Of a DNA stretch of 64,000 bases, positions 35,385 through 44,568 are shown one piece after another (the first letter of the stretch is position 1; every line of letters begins with the position of its first letter). The notes below the pieces were generated by a model. The model saw only the letters and a program-made list of their open reading frames with translations. It ran no database searches and was not told the origin of the DNA. The stretch is from an uncultured Pseudomonadales bacterium (GTDB lineage Bacteria; Pseudomonadota; Gammaproteobacteria; Pseudomonadales; Pseudohongiellaceae). A program made the position numbers and the translations under genes. Location of the stretch: contig CAJQHM010000037.1 in assembly GCA_905478195.1 (NCBI GenBank), positions 1 to 64,000 on the forward strand, in the 5' to 3' direction.

Positions 35385-36022
35385 CCTTGGAACTTCATCT
35401 AATTCGTCACGGAGAGACCGACTGGAATAGAGAACGGCGCGTTCAGGGGCAGAGCGAATCGCAGCTGACGGCACTGGGCATTCAGCAGGCGCAGGAACTA
35501 GGCCAGCGCATTCGACATATAGAATTCGACAAAATCTACTGCAGTAGCAGTCTGCGTACACGTCAGACTGCAGAGCATGCCTTTGGCAATGGAGAAACAG
35601 AGATTAGCTACCTGGATGAACTGCGGGAAATCTTCCTCGGCCCCTGGGAGGGACATCTGTACGCGGACCTCGCACAGCGAGAGCCCGAGTCTCATCAACA
35701 CTTCTGGCAGCAGCCCCATCTCTTTCAGGTAGCTGGTGCAGAGAGTTTCTTCGACTTGCAGCAACGCGCCGTTGATGCCGTTGCCGACATAGAAACTACA
35801 CACAAGAAAAATGCCAGCACTGCGCCTAAAATCGCGATTGTTAGCCACGGCGCATTGATAAAGTCTTATCTTTGTCATGTCGAAGGTCGTAGTATGGATC
35901 AATTATGGGAGCCCCCGCGAATGCACAATTGCGCCCACAGTATCGTTGCCATTAGCGCCAATGATGGCAATAGCGTAGCCAGTATCTTGCAATATGCTGA
36001 CCAGCCAGTGAATGGGGAATAA
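35381..36022 (+). CDS. Histidine phosphatase (phosphoglycerate mutase-like) family protein
   Basis: 213 residues. The catalytic motif [19 protein letters not shown] has the phosphorylated His, the second His is in [12 protein letters not shown], and the acid is near [11 protein letters not shown]. It starts at TTG within the glpK stop (TTGA overlap), preceded by a good AAGGAAG site, so it is translationally coupled to glpK. Members dephosphorylate sugar phosphates, cobalamin precursors or other small molecules. The substrate is unknown. Confidence 0.88.
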   Translation: MTLELHLIRHGETDWNRERRVQGQSESQLTALGIQQAQELGQRIRHIEFDKIYCSSSLRTRQTAEHAFGNGETEISYLDELREIFLGPWEGHLYADLAQREPESHQHFWQQPHLFQVAGAESFFDLQQRAVDAVADIETTHKKNASTAPKIAIVSHGALIKSYLCHVEGRSMDQLWEPPRMHNCAHSIVAISANDGNSVASILQYADQPVNGE

Positions 36023-36024
36023 CT

Positions 36025-36834
36025 ATGACTACCGAACTAAGCGAACCATCCTTCATGAAATCGCGACGTGGACTAAAGGCTGCCGGGCTGGCTAGTCTCA
36101 TAGCTGGACTCGGCCTGGGCCTGCTAACGCTGGCCTCAGCCGCGGGCATCTGGCTAGGCCTCTGGGATTTCCGGCGCGGTTTCTCCCTCCTGGGGGCGGC
36201 CAACCAATACGGACAGTGGGTCGCCTGGGCTTGCACCGCATTGGCCATCGCCACTGTCCTAAGCGGGCAGCTATTTAGCATTAAGAATGCCGGCAAGTTC
36301 ATCGGGTTCGCCGCGATCGGCGCACTGCTGGCATGGGTAGCGTATCTGATTCCTGAAAGCTTCCGGCCCGGCGAAGGTGTGAACTATCCCCCTATACACG
36401 ATATATCCACGAACCGAGTTAACCCTCCCGAGTTTGTCGCGGTAGTGCCGCTTCGTGCCGATGCGCCTAACACCCTGGTCTATGGTGGTTCGAACAATAT
36501 GACCCCAAAACGATTAATCGAACTGACCGATAAAGCCTTTCCCGATCTAGTCACACAGCGCTACAGCGAATCGGAAGATGCAATATTTACAAAGGCCGTT
36601 GATGCCGTTTCTGAACTAGGCTGGGAATTGGTTGCAGCCGATGCATCCGCAGGGCGAATCGAGGCAACAGACACTACCTTCTGGTTCCGCTTCAAGGACG
36701 ACATAGTGATCAAGATTACCCGTCAGGGGCCCGATACCGTAGTCGATGCCAGATCAGTATCCCGAGTAGGCACCGGGGACGTTGGCGCAAATGCGATACG
36801 GCTGCGTAAGCTGTTTGCCTTGCTGGAAGATTAA
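36025..36834 (+). CDS. DUF1499 domain membrane-anchored protein
   Basis: 269 residues. Three hydrophobic segments at the N-terminus (LASLIAGLGLGLLTLASAAG, VAWACTALAIATVLSG, FAAIGALLAWVAYLI) are followed by the DUF1499 domain: PPIHDISTNRVNPPEF, then SELGWELVAADASAGRIEAT and VVDARSVSRVGTGDVG. The function is unknown. It starts 2 bases after the phosphatase stop, with a GGGGA ribosome site. Confidence 0.82.
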   Translation: MTTELSEPSFMKSRRGLKAAGLASLIAGLGLGLLTLASAAGIWLGLWDFRRGFSLLGAANQYGQWVAWACTALAIATVLSGQLFSIKNAGKFIGFAAIGALLAWVAYLIPESFRPGEGVNYPPIHDISTNRVNPPEFVAVVPLRADAPNTLVYGGSNNMTPKRLIELTDKAFPDLVTQRYSESEDAIFTKAVDAVSELGWELVAADASAGRIEATDTTFWFRFKDDIVIKITRQGPDTVVDARSVSRVGTGDVGANAIRLRKLFALLED

Positions 36835-36881
36835 CCGAGCCCTGCGCCAAAAATTAGATAGAGCGTATTTAGAACGAGACC

Positions 36882-37376
36882 ATGCAGTTACAGAAGAAAA
36901 CCATCAACATGCTTTGCTTCGCCGGCATAGTGCTAGGCGTATTAGCCGTATCTCAGCTTATTGGCTACTGGGTGAACAGCACTATCCCGGAGAATACCTC
37001 CGTAGAATTGAACAGCCTGATTCACTTCACCCATATTCGCAACCACGGCGGCGTGTTCGGCATGCTGCAAGGCATGGGTGGAATTTTCGCGGTGATCAGT
37101 ATCGCGCTTCTGCTGGGCGTTAGCGCCTATCTCTGGTTTAGCCCATCGATAATGCGCTACGAATACATCTGCTTCGGTTTCATAGTCGGTGGCGGCGCCA
37201 GCAACATACTCGATAGATTTGTTTACGGCAGTGTGATCGACTTTATCGATATCCAACATATTCCCTACTGGAACTATGTATTCAATACCGCCGATGTCAT
37301 GGTTCATGTAGGCATATGGCCACTGCTGGTTTTAAGCTTTCTCGCAGGTTCTGACGACATTGCTACAAGCAGTTAA
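36882..37376 (+). CDS. lspA: Signal peptidase II (lipoprotein signal peptidase) family
   Basis: 164 residues with four membrane helices. Catalytic motifs: HIRNHGGVFGML, then GGGASNILDRFVYGSVIDFI, and NYVFNTADVMVHVGI, giving the two catalytic Asp. The enzyme cuts prolipoproteins before the lipidated Cys. It is not beside ileS or fkpB as usual but ends the glpK operon. It may be a second lspA, with the housekeeping copy elsewhere. That can only be told from the whole genome. Confidence 0.88.
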   Translation: MQLQKKTINMLCFAGIVLGVLAVSQLIGYWVNSTIPENTSVELNSLIHFTHIRNHGGVFGMLQGMGGIFAVISIALLLGVSAYLWFSPSIMRYEYICFGFIVGGGASNILDRFVYGSVIDFIDIQHIPYWNYVFNTADVMVHVGIWPLLVLSFLAGSDDIATSS

Positions 37377-37407
37377 TCGAGCTCTCTCACCCATATCAGC
37401 AAAGCAC

Positions 37408-37443
37408 AAAAAAACCCGACCGGCTTAGCCGATCGGGTTTTGT
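37408..37443. terminator. Bidirectional intrinsic terminator between lspA and the pilin fragment
   Basis: AAACCCGACCGGC and GCCGATCGGGTTT pair with one mismatch around TTA, with A and T runs on the two sides. On the plus strand it ends the glpK-lspA operon. On the minus strand it lies just after the pilin fragment. Confidence 0.85.
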
Positions 37444-37473
37444 CTTCGCTCTTGAACTATCTAACTGCTAGTT

Positions 37474-37734
37474 TTAGATTCTGTAACAGATCGTATAAAC
37501 GTTGTCTCCAGAATAAAGCGCCGCGAGCACTGCGTTGCTTGGGCTAGTGTTAACACCACTAGTACCGATAGTAGCCCGCAGACGACCCGTTGCTCCTAAG
37601 CCATCGTCAGGTTCATTGTCGATAGAGATCGCAGCCGAGCCCGGAACCTGGCTCAAACACACTTCCGTGCCGGTCAAGTTACCGCCCATTGCAGCGGTAG
37701 TTACGCCCATGAATCCACCCCATGCGTTAGTAGG
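37474..37734 (-). pseudogene. Orphan C-terminal half of a type IV pilin-like protein
   Basis: The reading frame opens after TAA (37735-37737) and begins PTNAWGGFMGVTTAAMGGN. It continues with TEVCLSQVPGSAAISIDN, DDGLGATGRLRATIG and VYTICYRI. This is the C-terminal part of a type IVa-like pilin, with the two Cys that close the disulfide loop and the usual NAWGG segment. The N-terminal GFTLIEL helix is missing, and I find none in any frame of the 380 bases upstream. The ORF track gives 78 aa from ATG 37710. It could be a silent cassette, a remnant, or a decayed gene. A PilB/GspE-like ATPase gene is next upstream. Confidence 0.65.
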
Positions 37735-38053
37735 TTACGTTGCAAAAGTAATGTAATTATTAAATGACTGGTTGATAGAGTATATTTTCTTATGTCAGAA
37801 AGAAAACTCTCAGCCACCGAAGCGGGCACAAAAAAAACAGTTCAAAGACACATCTCAGAATCAAGAGACAGTGACTTGACAACAACGCTTACCTTGTCTA
37901 GCCAAAAATGCTTGCCGTATCTGCACTCCGACTCACAGCCATTTTGGCATCAGCAAATGGAGGTAATTAAGGTATTTATCTTACAGACATGCTTCGAGTT
38001 GAAGACAATCGCCCTGCCCGTTTAGTCTGCACAACAACGTTTGACTAACCACT
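37735..38053. other. Intergenic stretch without a convincing gene
   Basis: About 320 bases. A plus-strand ORF (37792-38025, 77 codons) has no ribosome site and no recognisable motif, so I do not call it. No pilin N-terminus is found on the minus strand. Confidence 0.4.
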
Positions 38054-38090
38054 AAAAAAAGCCTGGCCATCGACAGATGAGCAGGCTTTC
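38054..38090 (-). terminator. Intrinsic terminator of the PilB/GspE-like gene
   Basis: On the minus strand AAAGCCTG pairs with CAGGCTTT across a 16-base loop and runs straight into seven T. It lies 32 bases after the ATPase stop. Confidence 0.8.
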
Positions 38091-38121
38091 TATATCTTTC
38101 CAAGACCGACCCTACTTCAAT

Positions 38122-40431
38122 TTACAGAGTTCGAATCTGTGTATAGTCGGTATAGCCCAGTAGAATTTTCTCGATACCATCTTGCTTTCTGGTGTGCATG
38201 CCATCCTTAATTGCAGCGAGGTGAATTTCAGCTGCTGGCGCCCTACGCAAGATCATCTTCTTGATTTCCGAATTATTAATGAGCAGTTCGTGTATACCCA
38301 TACGACCACGGTAACCTGTATCCAAACAATCCATACAACCCGGCGCCTTATACAGCGTAAACTCACCCTTCTGCGTAAAATCTTTACGCCAATCTTCAAT
38401 TTGAGCAGCAACTTCCTCATCCGTTGCCGCTGATCTCGAACCGTCGGGAATTGCCTCACTACAATATTCAGCAGCAAGAAATTCAAGTTCGCGCGCCTCT
38501 GGCACATAAGGCTTCTTGCATGAAGTACACAGTGTTTTTGTTAGACGTTGCGACAATACACCAATCATAGCGTCGGCGAAGTTGAATGGATCCATATCCA
38601 TATCCAACAAGCGGATTATACTCTCCGCTGCGCTATTGGTGTGTAGTGTAGACAATACCAGGTGACCTGTTAGTGAGGCCTCGACCGCCGTAGAGGCTAT
38701 TTCATGGTCACGCATCTCGCCCACCATGATGATGTCTGGATCGGCACGCAAAAATGCTCGCATCGCAGCGGCGAAGGTCATCCCCACTTTATCGTTCACC
38801 TCGACTTGGCGCAGTCCCGGCTGCGTTATTTCCACGGGATCTTCCGCCGTCCATATTTTACGCTCTGTTCCATTCAAGTAATTTAGAACTGAATGCAGGG
38901 TTGTACTCTTACCCGAGCCGGTAGGACCACAGACTAGAAACAAGCCATAGGGCCTGGAGACACCATCTAGCAATCGATCGAGATTATTGCTGCTCAAGCC
39001 GATCGCGTTGACAGGCATGCACTTGCCACCGCTAAGCAGTCGAATTACCACGTCTTCGATGCCACCGGCAGTGGGAATAGTAGCGACACGTAACTCAACA
39101 TCAATCGGCGCAAAATGCCGAAAGTTAATCTTTCCGTCTTGGGGTTTATTCTTGTTGGAAATATCCAAATGAGCCATGACCTTTATTCTCGAAACAAATA
39201 CGGCTCGATATTTCGTTGGAAATTTATAATAAGTAGCCAAGACGCCATCTTTACGAAAGCGCACGACTACTTTCTGTTTACCCATTCCAGGTTCGATATG
39301 GATGTCTGACACTTTCTGGCGATGCGCATCTTCAATTATCTTGTTTACGATACGCACCACAACGTTATCTGTAACCTGAGCAGTCTCTGCCGCCGAGAAT
39401 AGAGTTTCGTCATAAGAGTCGTCATCATCCTCCCCCTCTACTTCACCGTCGAAATCGGCAATGGTCGACTCGATATCTTCCGAGGAATAGTAGAACTGCA
39501 GTGCCCAATTGATGTCTTCCGGAGACGCCATCACTGGCTCAACATATTTGTTGATATTTAAGCTGAGCGCGTCTGTAACCTGACAATCCATTGGGTTCTC
39601 TATGGCGACAACAATCTTTCCTTCATAGACGTAGAGGGGAACGACTTTATGCTTAAAGGCAATTGCCGCGGTCAGGACTCGAATAACCTCCGGCTCGACG
39701 ATGAATTCGCGCAGATTAACGAACGGAATTCCTAATTTCTTCGCTAAGCTCTGCTGAATTTCGTCCTTTGCGATTACGCCGCTATTAACTAAGATTTCAC
39801 CGAGAGCACTCTTACGTTTCTTCTTCTGTTCTTTCAACGCCTCATCAAGCTGCGCTTCCGTAACCAAATCTTCTGAGAGGAGAATCTCGCCGAGTTTCAG
39901 GTTCGGCATATTCTTCTGCCTGGACAGAGCGCCTTCTAGCTCGTCCGCATCAACAATCTTCTGACTAACTAAGTACTCACCAATCGTACGCGATCGTTCT
40001 GTCTGTTGTTCCTCGAGCGCTGTACTTAACGCCTCCTGAGACATCTGCTTCTCTTGAACGAGTAAATCACCGATCTGTCCACCAATAGCATTGCTTTCTA
40101 CCGCAGTCTTAGACACAAAAAGGTGTGTACAGTAGCGCCACTTGCGGCCAATTTTTGTTTGCTCGTAAAAATGTATTCCATTCTTGTCATTACGCGAGCC
40201 ATAAGTCTTGCCGGTGATCTCAGTTCTATCCTTAAAGAAGACCTCGAACGATCTTGCGGCCGTATCAACATCCAGACCCTCTATTTTCTCCTCCGTGTTA
40301 TTGCTAGCTAACATCGACTGATAGGGTTTCTCCAGGCGAAGAAACTTGATGGAGCTCATATCAATATCAGTCTGCGTGGTCGCCCGCGGCTCAAGAATAC
40401 TAATTATTTCTGTTGCCACATTGAACTGCAC
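38122..40431 (-). CDS. PilB/GspE-like secretion ATPase with four tandem N-terminal repeats
   Basis: 769 residues from GTG 40431. Residues about 120-260 contain four similar helical repeats: IGDLLVQEKQMSQEALSTAL, IGEYLVSQKIVDADELEGAL, LGEILLSEDLVTEAQLDEAL and LGEILVNSGVIAKDEIQQSL. These are MshEN-type modules that bind c-di-GMP in MshE. Next comes the ATPase with Walker A GPTGSGKSTTLHSVL, the Asp box AFLRADPDIIMVGEMRD, the His box STLHTNSAAESI and the zinc tetracysteine CTSCKKP plus CMDCLDTG. It powers pilus or pseudopilus assembly at the inner membrane. The frame is open and coding-like upstream of the GTG (see 40432-40613). No pilC or pilD gene is adjacent. Confidence 0.88.
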   Translation of the reverse strand: MQFNVATEIISILEPRATTQTDIDMSSIKFLRLEKPYQSMLASNNTEEKIEGLDVDTAARSFEVFFKDRTEITGKTYGSRNDKNGIHFYEQTKIGRKWRYCTHLFVSKTAVESNAIGGQIGDLLVQEKQMSQEALSTALEEQQTERSRTIGEYLVSQKIVDADELEGALSRQKNMPNLKLGEILLSEDLVTEAQLDEALKEQKKKRKSALGEILVNSGVIAKDEIQQSLAKKLGIPFVNLREFIVEPEVIRVLTAAIAFKHKVVPLYVYEGKIVVAIENPMDCQVTDALSLNINKYVEPVMASPEDINWALQFYYSSEDIESTIADFDGEVEGEDDDDSYDETLFSAAETAQVTDNVVVRIVNKIIEDAHRQKVSDIHIEPGMGKQKVVVRFRKDGVLATYYKFPTKYRAVFVSRIKVMAHLDISNKNKPQDGKINFRHFAPIDVELRVATIPTAGGIEDVVIRLLSGGKCMPVNAIGLSSNNLDRLLDGVSRPYGLFLVCGPTGSGKSTTLHSVLNYLNGTERKIWTAEDPVEITQPGLRQVEVNDKVGMTFAAAMRAFLRADPDIIMVGEMRDHEIASTAVEASLTGHLVLSTLHTNSAAESIIRLLDMDMDPFNFADAMIGVLSQRLTKTLCTSCKKPYVPEARELEFLAAEYCSEAIPDGSRSAATDEEVAAQIEDWRKDFTQKGEFTLYKAPGCMDCLDTGYRGRMGIHELLINNSEIKKMILRRAPAAEIHLAAIKDGMHTRKQDGIEKILLGYTDYTQIRTL

Positions 40432-40613
40432 GAGCTTACCCTTGATGCGGGTATTATTGTTCAGCTCGATAGTTACCGAGGTATTTGAGTATTCAGGGCC
40501 TTCATGGACATCCGAGAACGGAGGTGTGGCTGCAGGTCTATCTTCATTGCGCCTGGGGATTGAGTAGCCATACCAACTGGCGGCTCAATCATAATCAATG
40601 CTTCGCTCTGCAT
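40432..40613 (-). other. Probable frameshifted 5' end of the PilB/GspE-like gene
   Basis: Upstream of GTG 40431 the same frame stays open to 40588 and reads like protein (RNEDRPAATPPFSDVHEG, then VTIELNNNTRIKGKL), but holds no start codon. In the next frame an ATG at 40613 has a perfect GAGGAG ribosome site and reads MQSEALIMIEPPVGMATQSP. Adding one C to the CCCC run (plus-strand GGGG 40555-40558) would join the two into one protein starting at 40613. Either the sequence has a 1-base error or the gene has a real frameshift. This is inference from reading frames. Confidence 0.6.
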
Positions 40614-40714
40614 TATTGCTCCTCAGCTCCTGCCGGCCAATAACGACTGCGGCAGAAGATGCTGTGATGCGTGCTAATTGGGATGACGAAAATGTTTTGG
40701 TCGATCAATGAAGT

Positions 40715-40743
40715 ACTCTAGCAGGATTTGGAAAACTGCACAA
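40715..40743 (-). promoter_or_regulatory. Possible sigma70 promoter for the PilB/GspE-like gene
   Basis: On the minus strand TTGTGC and TAGAGT are separated by 17 bases, about 100 bases upstream of ATG 40613. Both hexamers differ from consensus, so this is tentative. Confidence 0.35.
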
Positions 40744-40851
40744 TTTGTGTATCTATCTGTTTTTATTGCTTATTTAAACAGATATAAAACTCAATTCCGC
40801 CGTTTTTGGCGTAGTCGATGTTCTCACTGAGTCTACGCCCTGCATCAGGAT

Positions 40852-41766
40852 TTATCTTATTAATTTAGCTCGGCAGAAAATAAGCAATCTGGCCAAGGTT
40901 CCAGTGGTCATGCCCACTCCGGCGAGCACCAGCATACAGGCGAATAACATGAATGTTGTGACTTCTTCCGCAAGAAAGAGGTTCCCCCAAAACAGGCTAA
41001 ACAGAGGTATGAGGAAGGTATTGGTAACGGCGAGATTCGAGCCTATGCGCGAGATGAGACGATAGAAGAGTACGAAGGCGAAGCCGGTGCAGACAATCCC
41101 AAGAGAGAATACACTAAACCAGATTGAACCCGTAGGTAACACATCAGGCATCTGCCAATAGGCAAACGGCAGCAGCATGATCGAGGAGAATAGTAAACTG
41201 CCGGTGGTAATCGCCAAACCACTTACCTTGTACAAGTGTGCGGCAGTTAGATTGATTGCAAGGCCGTAGAGCACAGCCCCCAGCAAACCCGCTGCAATCG
41301 CCTTCAGGGGTGCGTTAGCCGTTATAGGCCCTGAGTAGCTCAGCATCAAAAGCACCACTCCAAAGAACCCTAGCAGCATACCCATGACGGCGGTCAGGGA
41401 TAACTTTTGCTGCCAGAAAGTAAATGCAAGGATAGCTGTAAAGAACGGAACAGTTGCATTGAGTATCGAAGCGAACCCCGCCCCGATACTTAAAGTTGCA
41501 TAGGCCAAAAGACAGAATGGCAGCGTCATATTGCAGAGGCTAAGCACGAAGAGTGAGCGCCAGTTTGCAATTATCTCATGATGCTTCTTCATCGCTATAC
41601 AGAGCGGCAACAACACCAATAGACCAGATGCCACGCGCATTTCTATAAGAAAGAAGGGTCCAAATACCGGAGAACTCACCCGTAAGAAGAGAAAGGATGC
41701 TCCCCAAATTGCGGAGAGCAATATAAGCACCAGATAGTCTTCTAGCGCGGGTTTGCTAGCCTGCAT
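40852..41766 (-). CDS. EamA/DMT superfamily transporter
   Basis: 304 residues with ten predicted membrane helices in two EamA repeats. The first starts LVLILLSAIWGASFLFLRVS and the second KAIAAGLLGAVLYGLAINLT. Members export amino acids or related metabolites, and the substrate here is unknown. It lies 63 bases after the aminotransferase gene on the same strand, so the two may be cotranscribed. Confidence 0.87.
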   Translation of the reverse strand: MQASKPALEDYLVLILLSAIWGASFLFLRVSSPVFGPFFLIEMRVASGLLVLLPLCIAMKKHHEIIANWRSLFVLSLCNMTLPFCLLAYATLSIGAGFASILNATVPFFTAILAFTFWQQKLSLTAVMGMLLGFFGVVLLMLSYSGPITANAPLKAIAAGLLGAVLYGLAINLTAAHLYKVSGLAITTGSLLFSSIMLLPFAYWQMPDVLPTGSIWFSVFSLGIVCTGFAFVLFYRLISRIGSNLAVTNTFLIPLFSLFWGNLFLAEEVTTFMLFACMLVLAGVGMTTGTLARLLIFCRAKLIR

Positions 41767-41829
41767 AGAGGGAACACCTACTCAGAGGAAAGCCTGAGCT
41801 GTTGTTAATTGACCGACAATCAAGTTGGG

Positions 41830-43005
41830 TTATGCTGTGTAGACGGCTCCGGCCGCAGCCATCGCTTTACTGACATCCACCGGCATGCCTTGGGCAGCTA
41901 ATACACTACCAAGCGCCGAAACACACAGAAGCACGTTGCTCTTATTGCTGGCAAAACCCATCAACCCGATACGCCATACGGAACCTGCCAAGGCTCCAAG
42001 ACCGGCTCCAATTTCTAAGTTGTAATCATTCAACAGAACCGATCGCACGCTTGCATCGTCGATAGATTCCGGGAAAGCGACGGCGTTCAGTTGTGGTAGT
42101 CGAAATTCCCTGTCGACGATAAATTTCAAGCCCAGAGTCTCCAAGCCTGCAAGAAGCGCCTCATGGTTCAATGCATGACGACTCCAGGCATTCTGCAATC
42201 CCTCTTCCTGAAGAATGAGCAAGGATTCGTGCAACGCATAGAGAGAATTTACTGGCGCCGTATGATGATAAGAGCGTTTTGCATCGCTGCCCCAGTAGCC
42301 CATAACCAAATTCAGATCGAGGAACCAACTCTGAACCTTGGTCTTGCGCTCTCGGATTACCCGCGCTGCACGCCCGGAAAAAGACACAGGAGACAAACCG
42401 GGGACACAAGACAAACACTTCTGCGTGCCAGAATAGATAGCATCGATCCCCCACTCGTCTACTTCTAACTCGATCCCACCTAATGACGTCACTGCATCAA
42501 CGATAGAGAGGCAATCATACTTCGCGGCTAAGCCACACAGAGCCTGAACATCGGAGCGCACTCCCGTAGAAGTCTCAGCGTGAACGAAGGCAATGGCCAT
42601 TGCATCAGGGTTATCAGTTAACGCCTGCTCCGCCTTATCGATATCGATAGTGCTGCCCCAGGCATCTTCCACCATAATCGCCTCGGCGCCACAGCGCTCG
42701 ACGTTCTCTTTCATGCGCCCACCGAACACCCCGTTCTGACAGATTACCACCTTGTCTCCACGCTCGAGCAGGTTCGTGAACACAGTTTCCATTCCCGCCG
42801 ACCCCGGTGCAGATACTGGCATCGTAAGTGCGTTGCCAGTCTTAAAAGCATGCTGCAACAACAACTTCGTCTCATCCATCATTTGGATGAAGGCGGGATC
42901 GAGATGACCAATAGTAGGGCGTGAAAGCGCCTCTAGGATGCGTGGGTTTACATCGGAAGGACCGGGTCCCATTAGAGTACGTACTGGGGGATGGAAAGAT
43001 TTCAT
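41830..43005 (-). CDS. Class V aminotransferase, alanine-glyoxylate/serine-glyoxylate type
   Basis: Start set at ATG 43005 (MKSFHPPVRTLMGPGPSD), which has AGGGG upstream and opens at the family's conserved start; the ORF-track start adds 14 unrelated residues. The PLP lysine is in AIYSGTQKCLSCVPGLSPVSF, the cofactor Asp in CLSIVDAVTSLGGIE. It transfers an amino group, probably from alanine or serine, to glyoxylate. About 391 residues, normal for the family. The downstream gene is an EamA exporter. Confidence 0.87.
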   Translation of the reverse strand: MKSFHPPVRTLMGPGPSDVNPRILEALSRPTIGHLDPAFIQMMDETKLLLQHAFKTGNALTMPVSAPGSAGMETVFTNLLERGDKVVICQNGVFGGRMKENVERCGAEAIMVEDAWGSTIDIDKAEQALTDNPDAMAIAFVHAETSTGVRSDVQALCGLAAKYDCLSIVDAVTSLGGIELEVDEWGIDAIYSGTQKCLSCVPGLSPVSFSGRAARVIRERKTKVQSWFLDLNLVMGYWGSDAKRSYHHTAPVNSLYALHESLLILQEEGLQNAWSRHALNHEALLAGLETLGLKFIVDREFRLPQLNAVAFPESIDDASVRSVLLNDYNLEIGAGLGALAGSVWRIGLMGFASNKSNVLLCVSALGSVLAAQGMPVDVSKAMAAAGAVYTA

Positions 43006-43047
43006 TGATTGCTGACCCCTATAAAGCCTTTTAAAGATTGGAACCAA

Positions 43048-43078
43048 TAAAAAAGCCGAGAAAAACTCGGCTTTTCTT
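43048..43078 (-). terminator. Terminator of the ribosomal protein operon
   Basis: On the minus strand AAAAGCCGAG and CTCGGCTTTT form a 10-bp stem around TTTTT and run into TTTTTTA. It lies 23 bases after the rplQ stop, closing the superoperon. The paired A/T runs make it active in either direction. Confidence 0.9.
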
Positions 43079-43100
43079 AATACGATGAATACCTAACAGG

Positions 43101-43508
43101 CTAATCCTCTGCAGCTACCGCCGCTGATTCGGTGTCGTCAGCTTCCGCATTTGGGCGACCTACTAGCTCAACATAAGCCATAGTTGCTTTATCGCCTGCA
43201 CGCTCACCGCACTTGAGAATGCGTATGTAGCCACCAGGTCGGTCCGTGTAACGTGGACCGAGCTCAGTAAACAACTTACCCACCGTAGCCTTGCTACGAG
43301 TGCGACTAAATGCCAAGCGGCGATTAGCCACACTGTCATTTTTTGCCAGTGTAATTAAAGGCTCCGCAACAGATCTCAGCTCTTTAGCCTTGATCAGTGT
43401 GGTCTTAATGATTTCATGTTCAACCAATGAAATAGTCATATTTCTGAACATGGCTTGTCGGTGCGAACTATTTCTATTTAGCTGGCGACCGCTTTGTCGA
43501 TGACGCAT
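43101..43508 (-). CDS. rplQ: 50S ribosomal protein L17
   Basis: 135 residues. [24 protein letters not shown] is the L17 start, followed by [15 protein letters not shown] and [23 protein letters not shown]. The tail [17 protein letters not shown] is acidic and a few residues longer than in E. coli. L17 sits near the exit tunnel of the large subunit. It is the last gene of the alpha operon, 35 bases after rpoA. Confidence 0.97.
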   Translation of the reverse strand: MRHRQSGRQLNRNSSHRQAMFRNMTISLVEHEIIKTTLIKAKELRSVAEPLITLAKNDSVANRRLAFSRTRSKATVGKLFTELGPRYTDRPGGYIRILKCGERAGDKATMAYVELVGRPNAEADDTESAAVAAED

Positions 43509-43543
43509 AACTCGTTACCTTATTCTTAAGGGCTAGATTAATT

Positions 43544-44542
43544 CTAAGCCGCCCGATCGTCAGATTTAAGACTAGACGGAGGCCAGTTTTCCAGACGCAG
43601 ACCAAGTGATAGTCCACGCGTAGCCAATACGTCTTTAATCTCTGTTAGAGACTTCTTACCTAGATTTGGTGTCTTCAACAACTCAACTTCCGTGCGCTGA
43701 ATAAGATCACCAATATAATAGATGTCTTCCGCTTTTAAGCAGTTCGCAGAACGAACTGTAAGCTCAAGATCATCAACCGGGCGAAGAAGGATAGGGTCGA
43801 TCTCATCTTCGTGCTCCTCTGGCTCAGCAACAATCTCACTCTGTAGATCAACAAATACAGCTAGTTGATGCTGCAGAATTGTAGCTGCACGACGAATCGC
43901 TTCTTCCGGATCGATAGTACCGTTAGTTTCTAAATCTATAACTAGCTTATCGAGGTCTGTTCGTTGTTCTACACGTGCGTTCTCTACTGAGTACGATACG
44001 CGAATAACAGGTGTGTACGAGGCATCTAGTACTAATTTGCCTACACTGCGTGTCTCGTCGTCGTCAGATGTACGACTATCTGCTGGAGAATAACCTCTAC
44101 CCTTGCGAACAGTAAGGCGCATATTCAACTCGCCATTCCCATTCAGATTGGCGATAACATGATCAGGGTTAATAATCTCAACATCGTGATCTACGGCAAT
44201 GTCTCCAGCGGTAATTGTACCTGACCCTTTCTTGTTCAGGGTGAGAACTGCCTCATCGTTGTTATTTAAGACTATGGCTACACCTTTCAAATTGAGAAGA
44301 ATCTCAATCACATCTTCGCGTACACCTTCTATAGTGCTGTACTCATGTACGACACCATCAATCTCGACTTCTTCAACCGCGCAGCCAGGCATAGAAGAAA
44401 GCAAGATTCTTCTTAGCGCATTGCCTAGAGTATGACCGAAGCCACGCTCTAGAGGCTCAAGCACAACCTTCGAGTGACAGGAATCGAATTCGTCGACTTG
44501 TATCACTTGCGGTGTTAGAAAATCTGATAATGAAATTTGCAT
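43544..44542 (-). CDS. rpoA: RNA polymerase alpha subunit
   Basis: Start set at ATG 44542 ([18 protein letters not shown]). The ORF-track start inside rpsD adds nine residues not found in RpoA. About 332 residues. The N-terminal domain has [23 protein letters not shown] for dimerisation, and the C-terminal domain has [23 protein letters not shown] for UP-element and activator contact. It nucleates assembly of RNA polymerase. It lies between rpsD and rplQ as in all gammaproteobacteria. Confidence 0.97.
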   Translation of the reverse strand: MQISLSDFLTPQVIQVDEFDSCHSKVVLEPLERGFGHTLGNALRRILLSSMPGCAVEEVEIDGVVHEYSTIEGVREDVIEILLNLKGVAIVLNNNDEAVLTLNKKGSGTITAGDIAVDHDVEIINPDHVIANLNGNGELNMRLTVRKGRGYSPADSRTSDDDETRSVGKLVLDASYTPVIRVSYSVENARVEQRTDLDKLVIDLETNGTIDPEEAIRRAATILQHQLAVFVDLQSEIVAEPEEHEDEIDPILLRPVDDLELTVRSANCLKAEDIYYIGDLIQRTEVELLKTPNLGKKSLTEIKDVLATRGLSLGLRLENWPPSSLKSDDRAA

Positions 44543-44568
44543 GAAATCCACCCTTTGTGTGATTGTCA

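Noticed and set aside
37792-38025. 77-codon plus-strand ORF near the pilin fragment
   Set aside because: No ribosome site, biased polar composition, no motif. A real small gene cannot be excluded.
40808-40839. Hairpin GGCGTAG/CTACGCC downstream of the EamA gene
   Set aside because: Followed by A rather than T on the coding strand, with an 18-base loop, so not a terminator.
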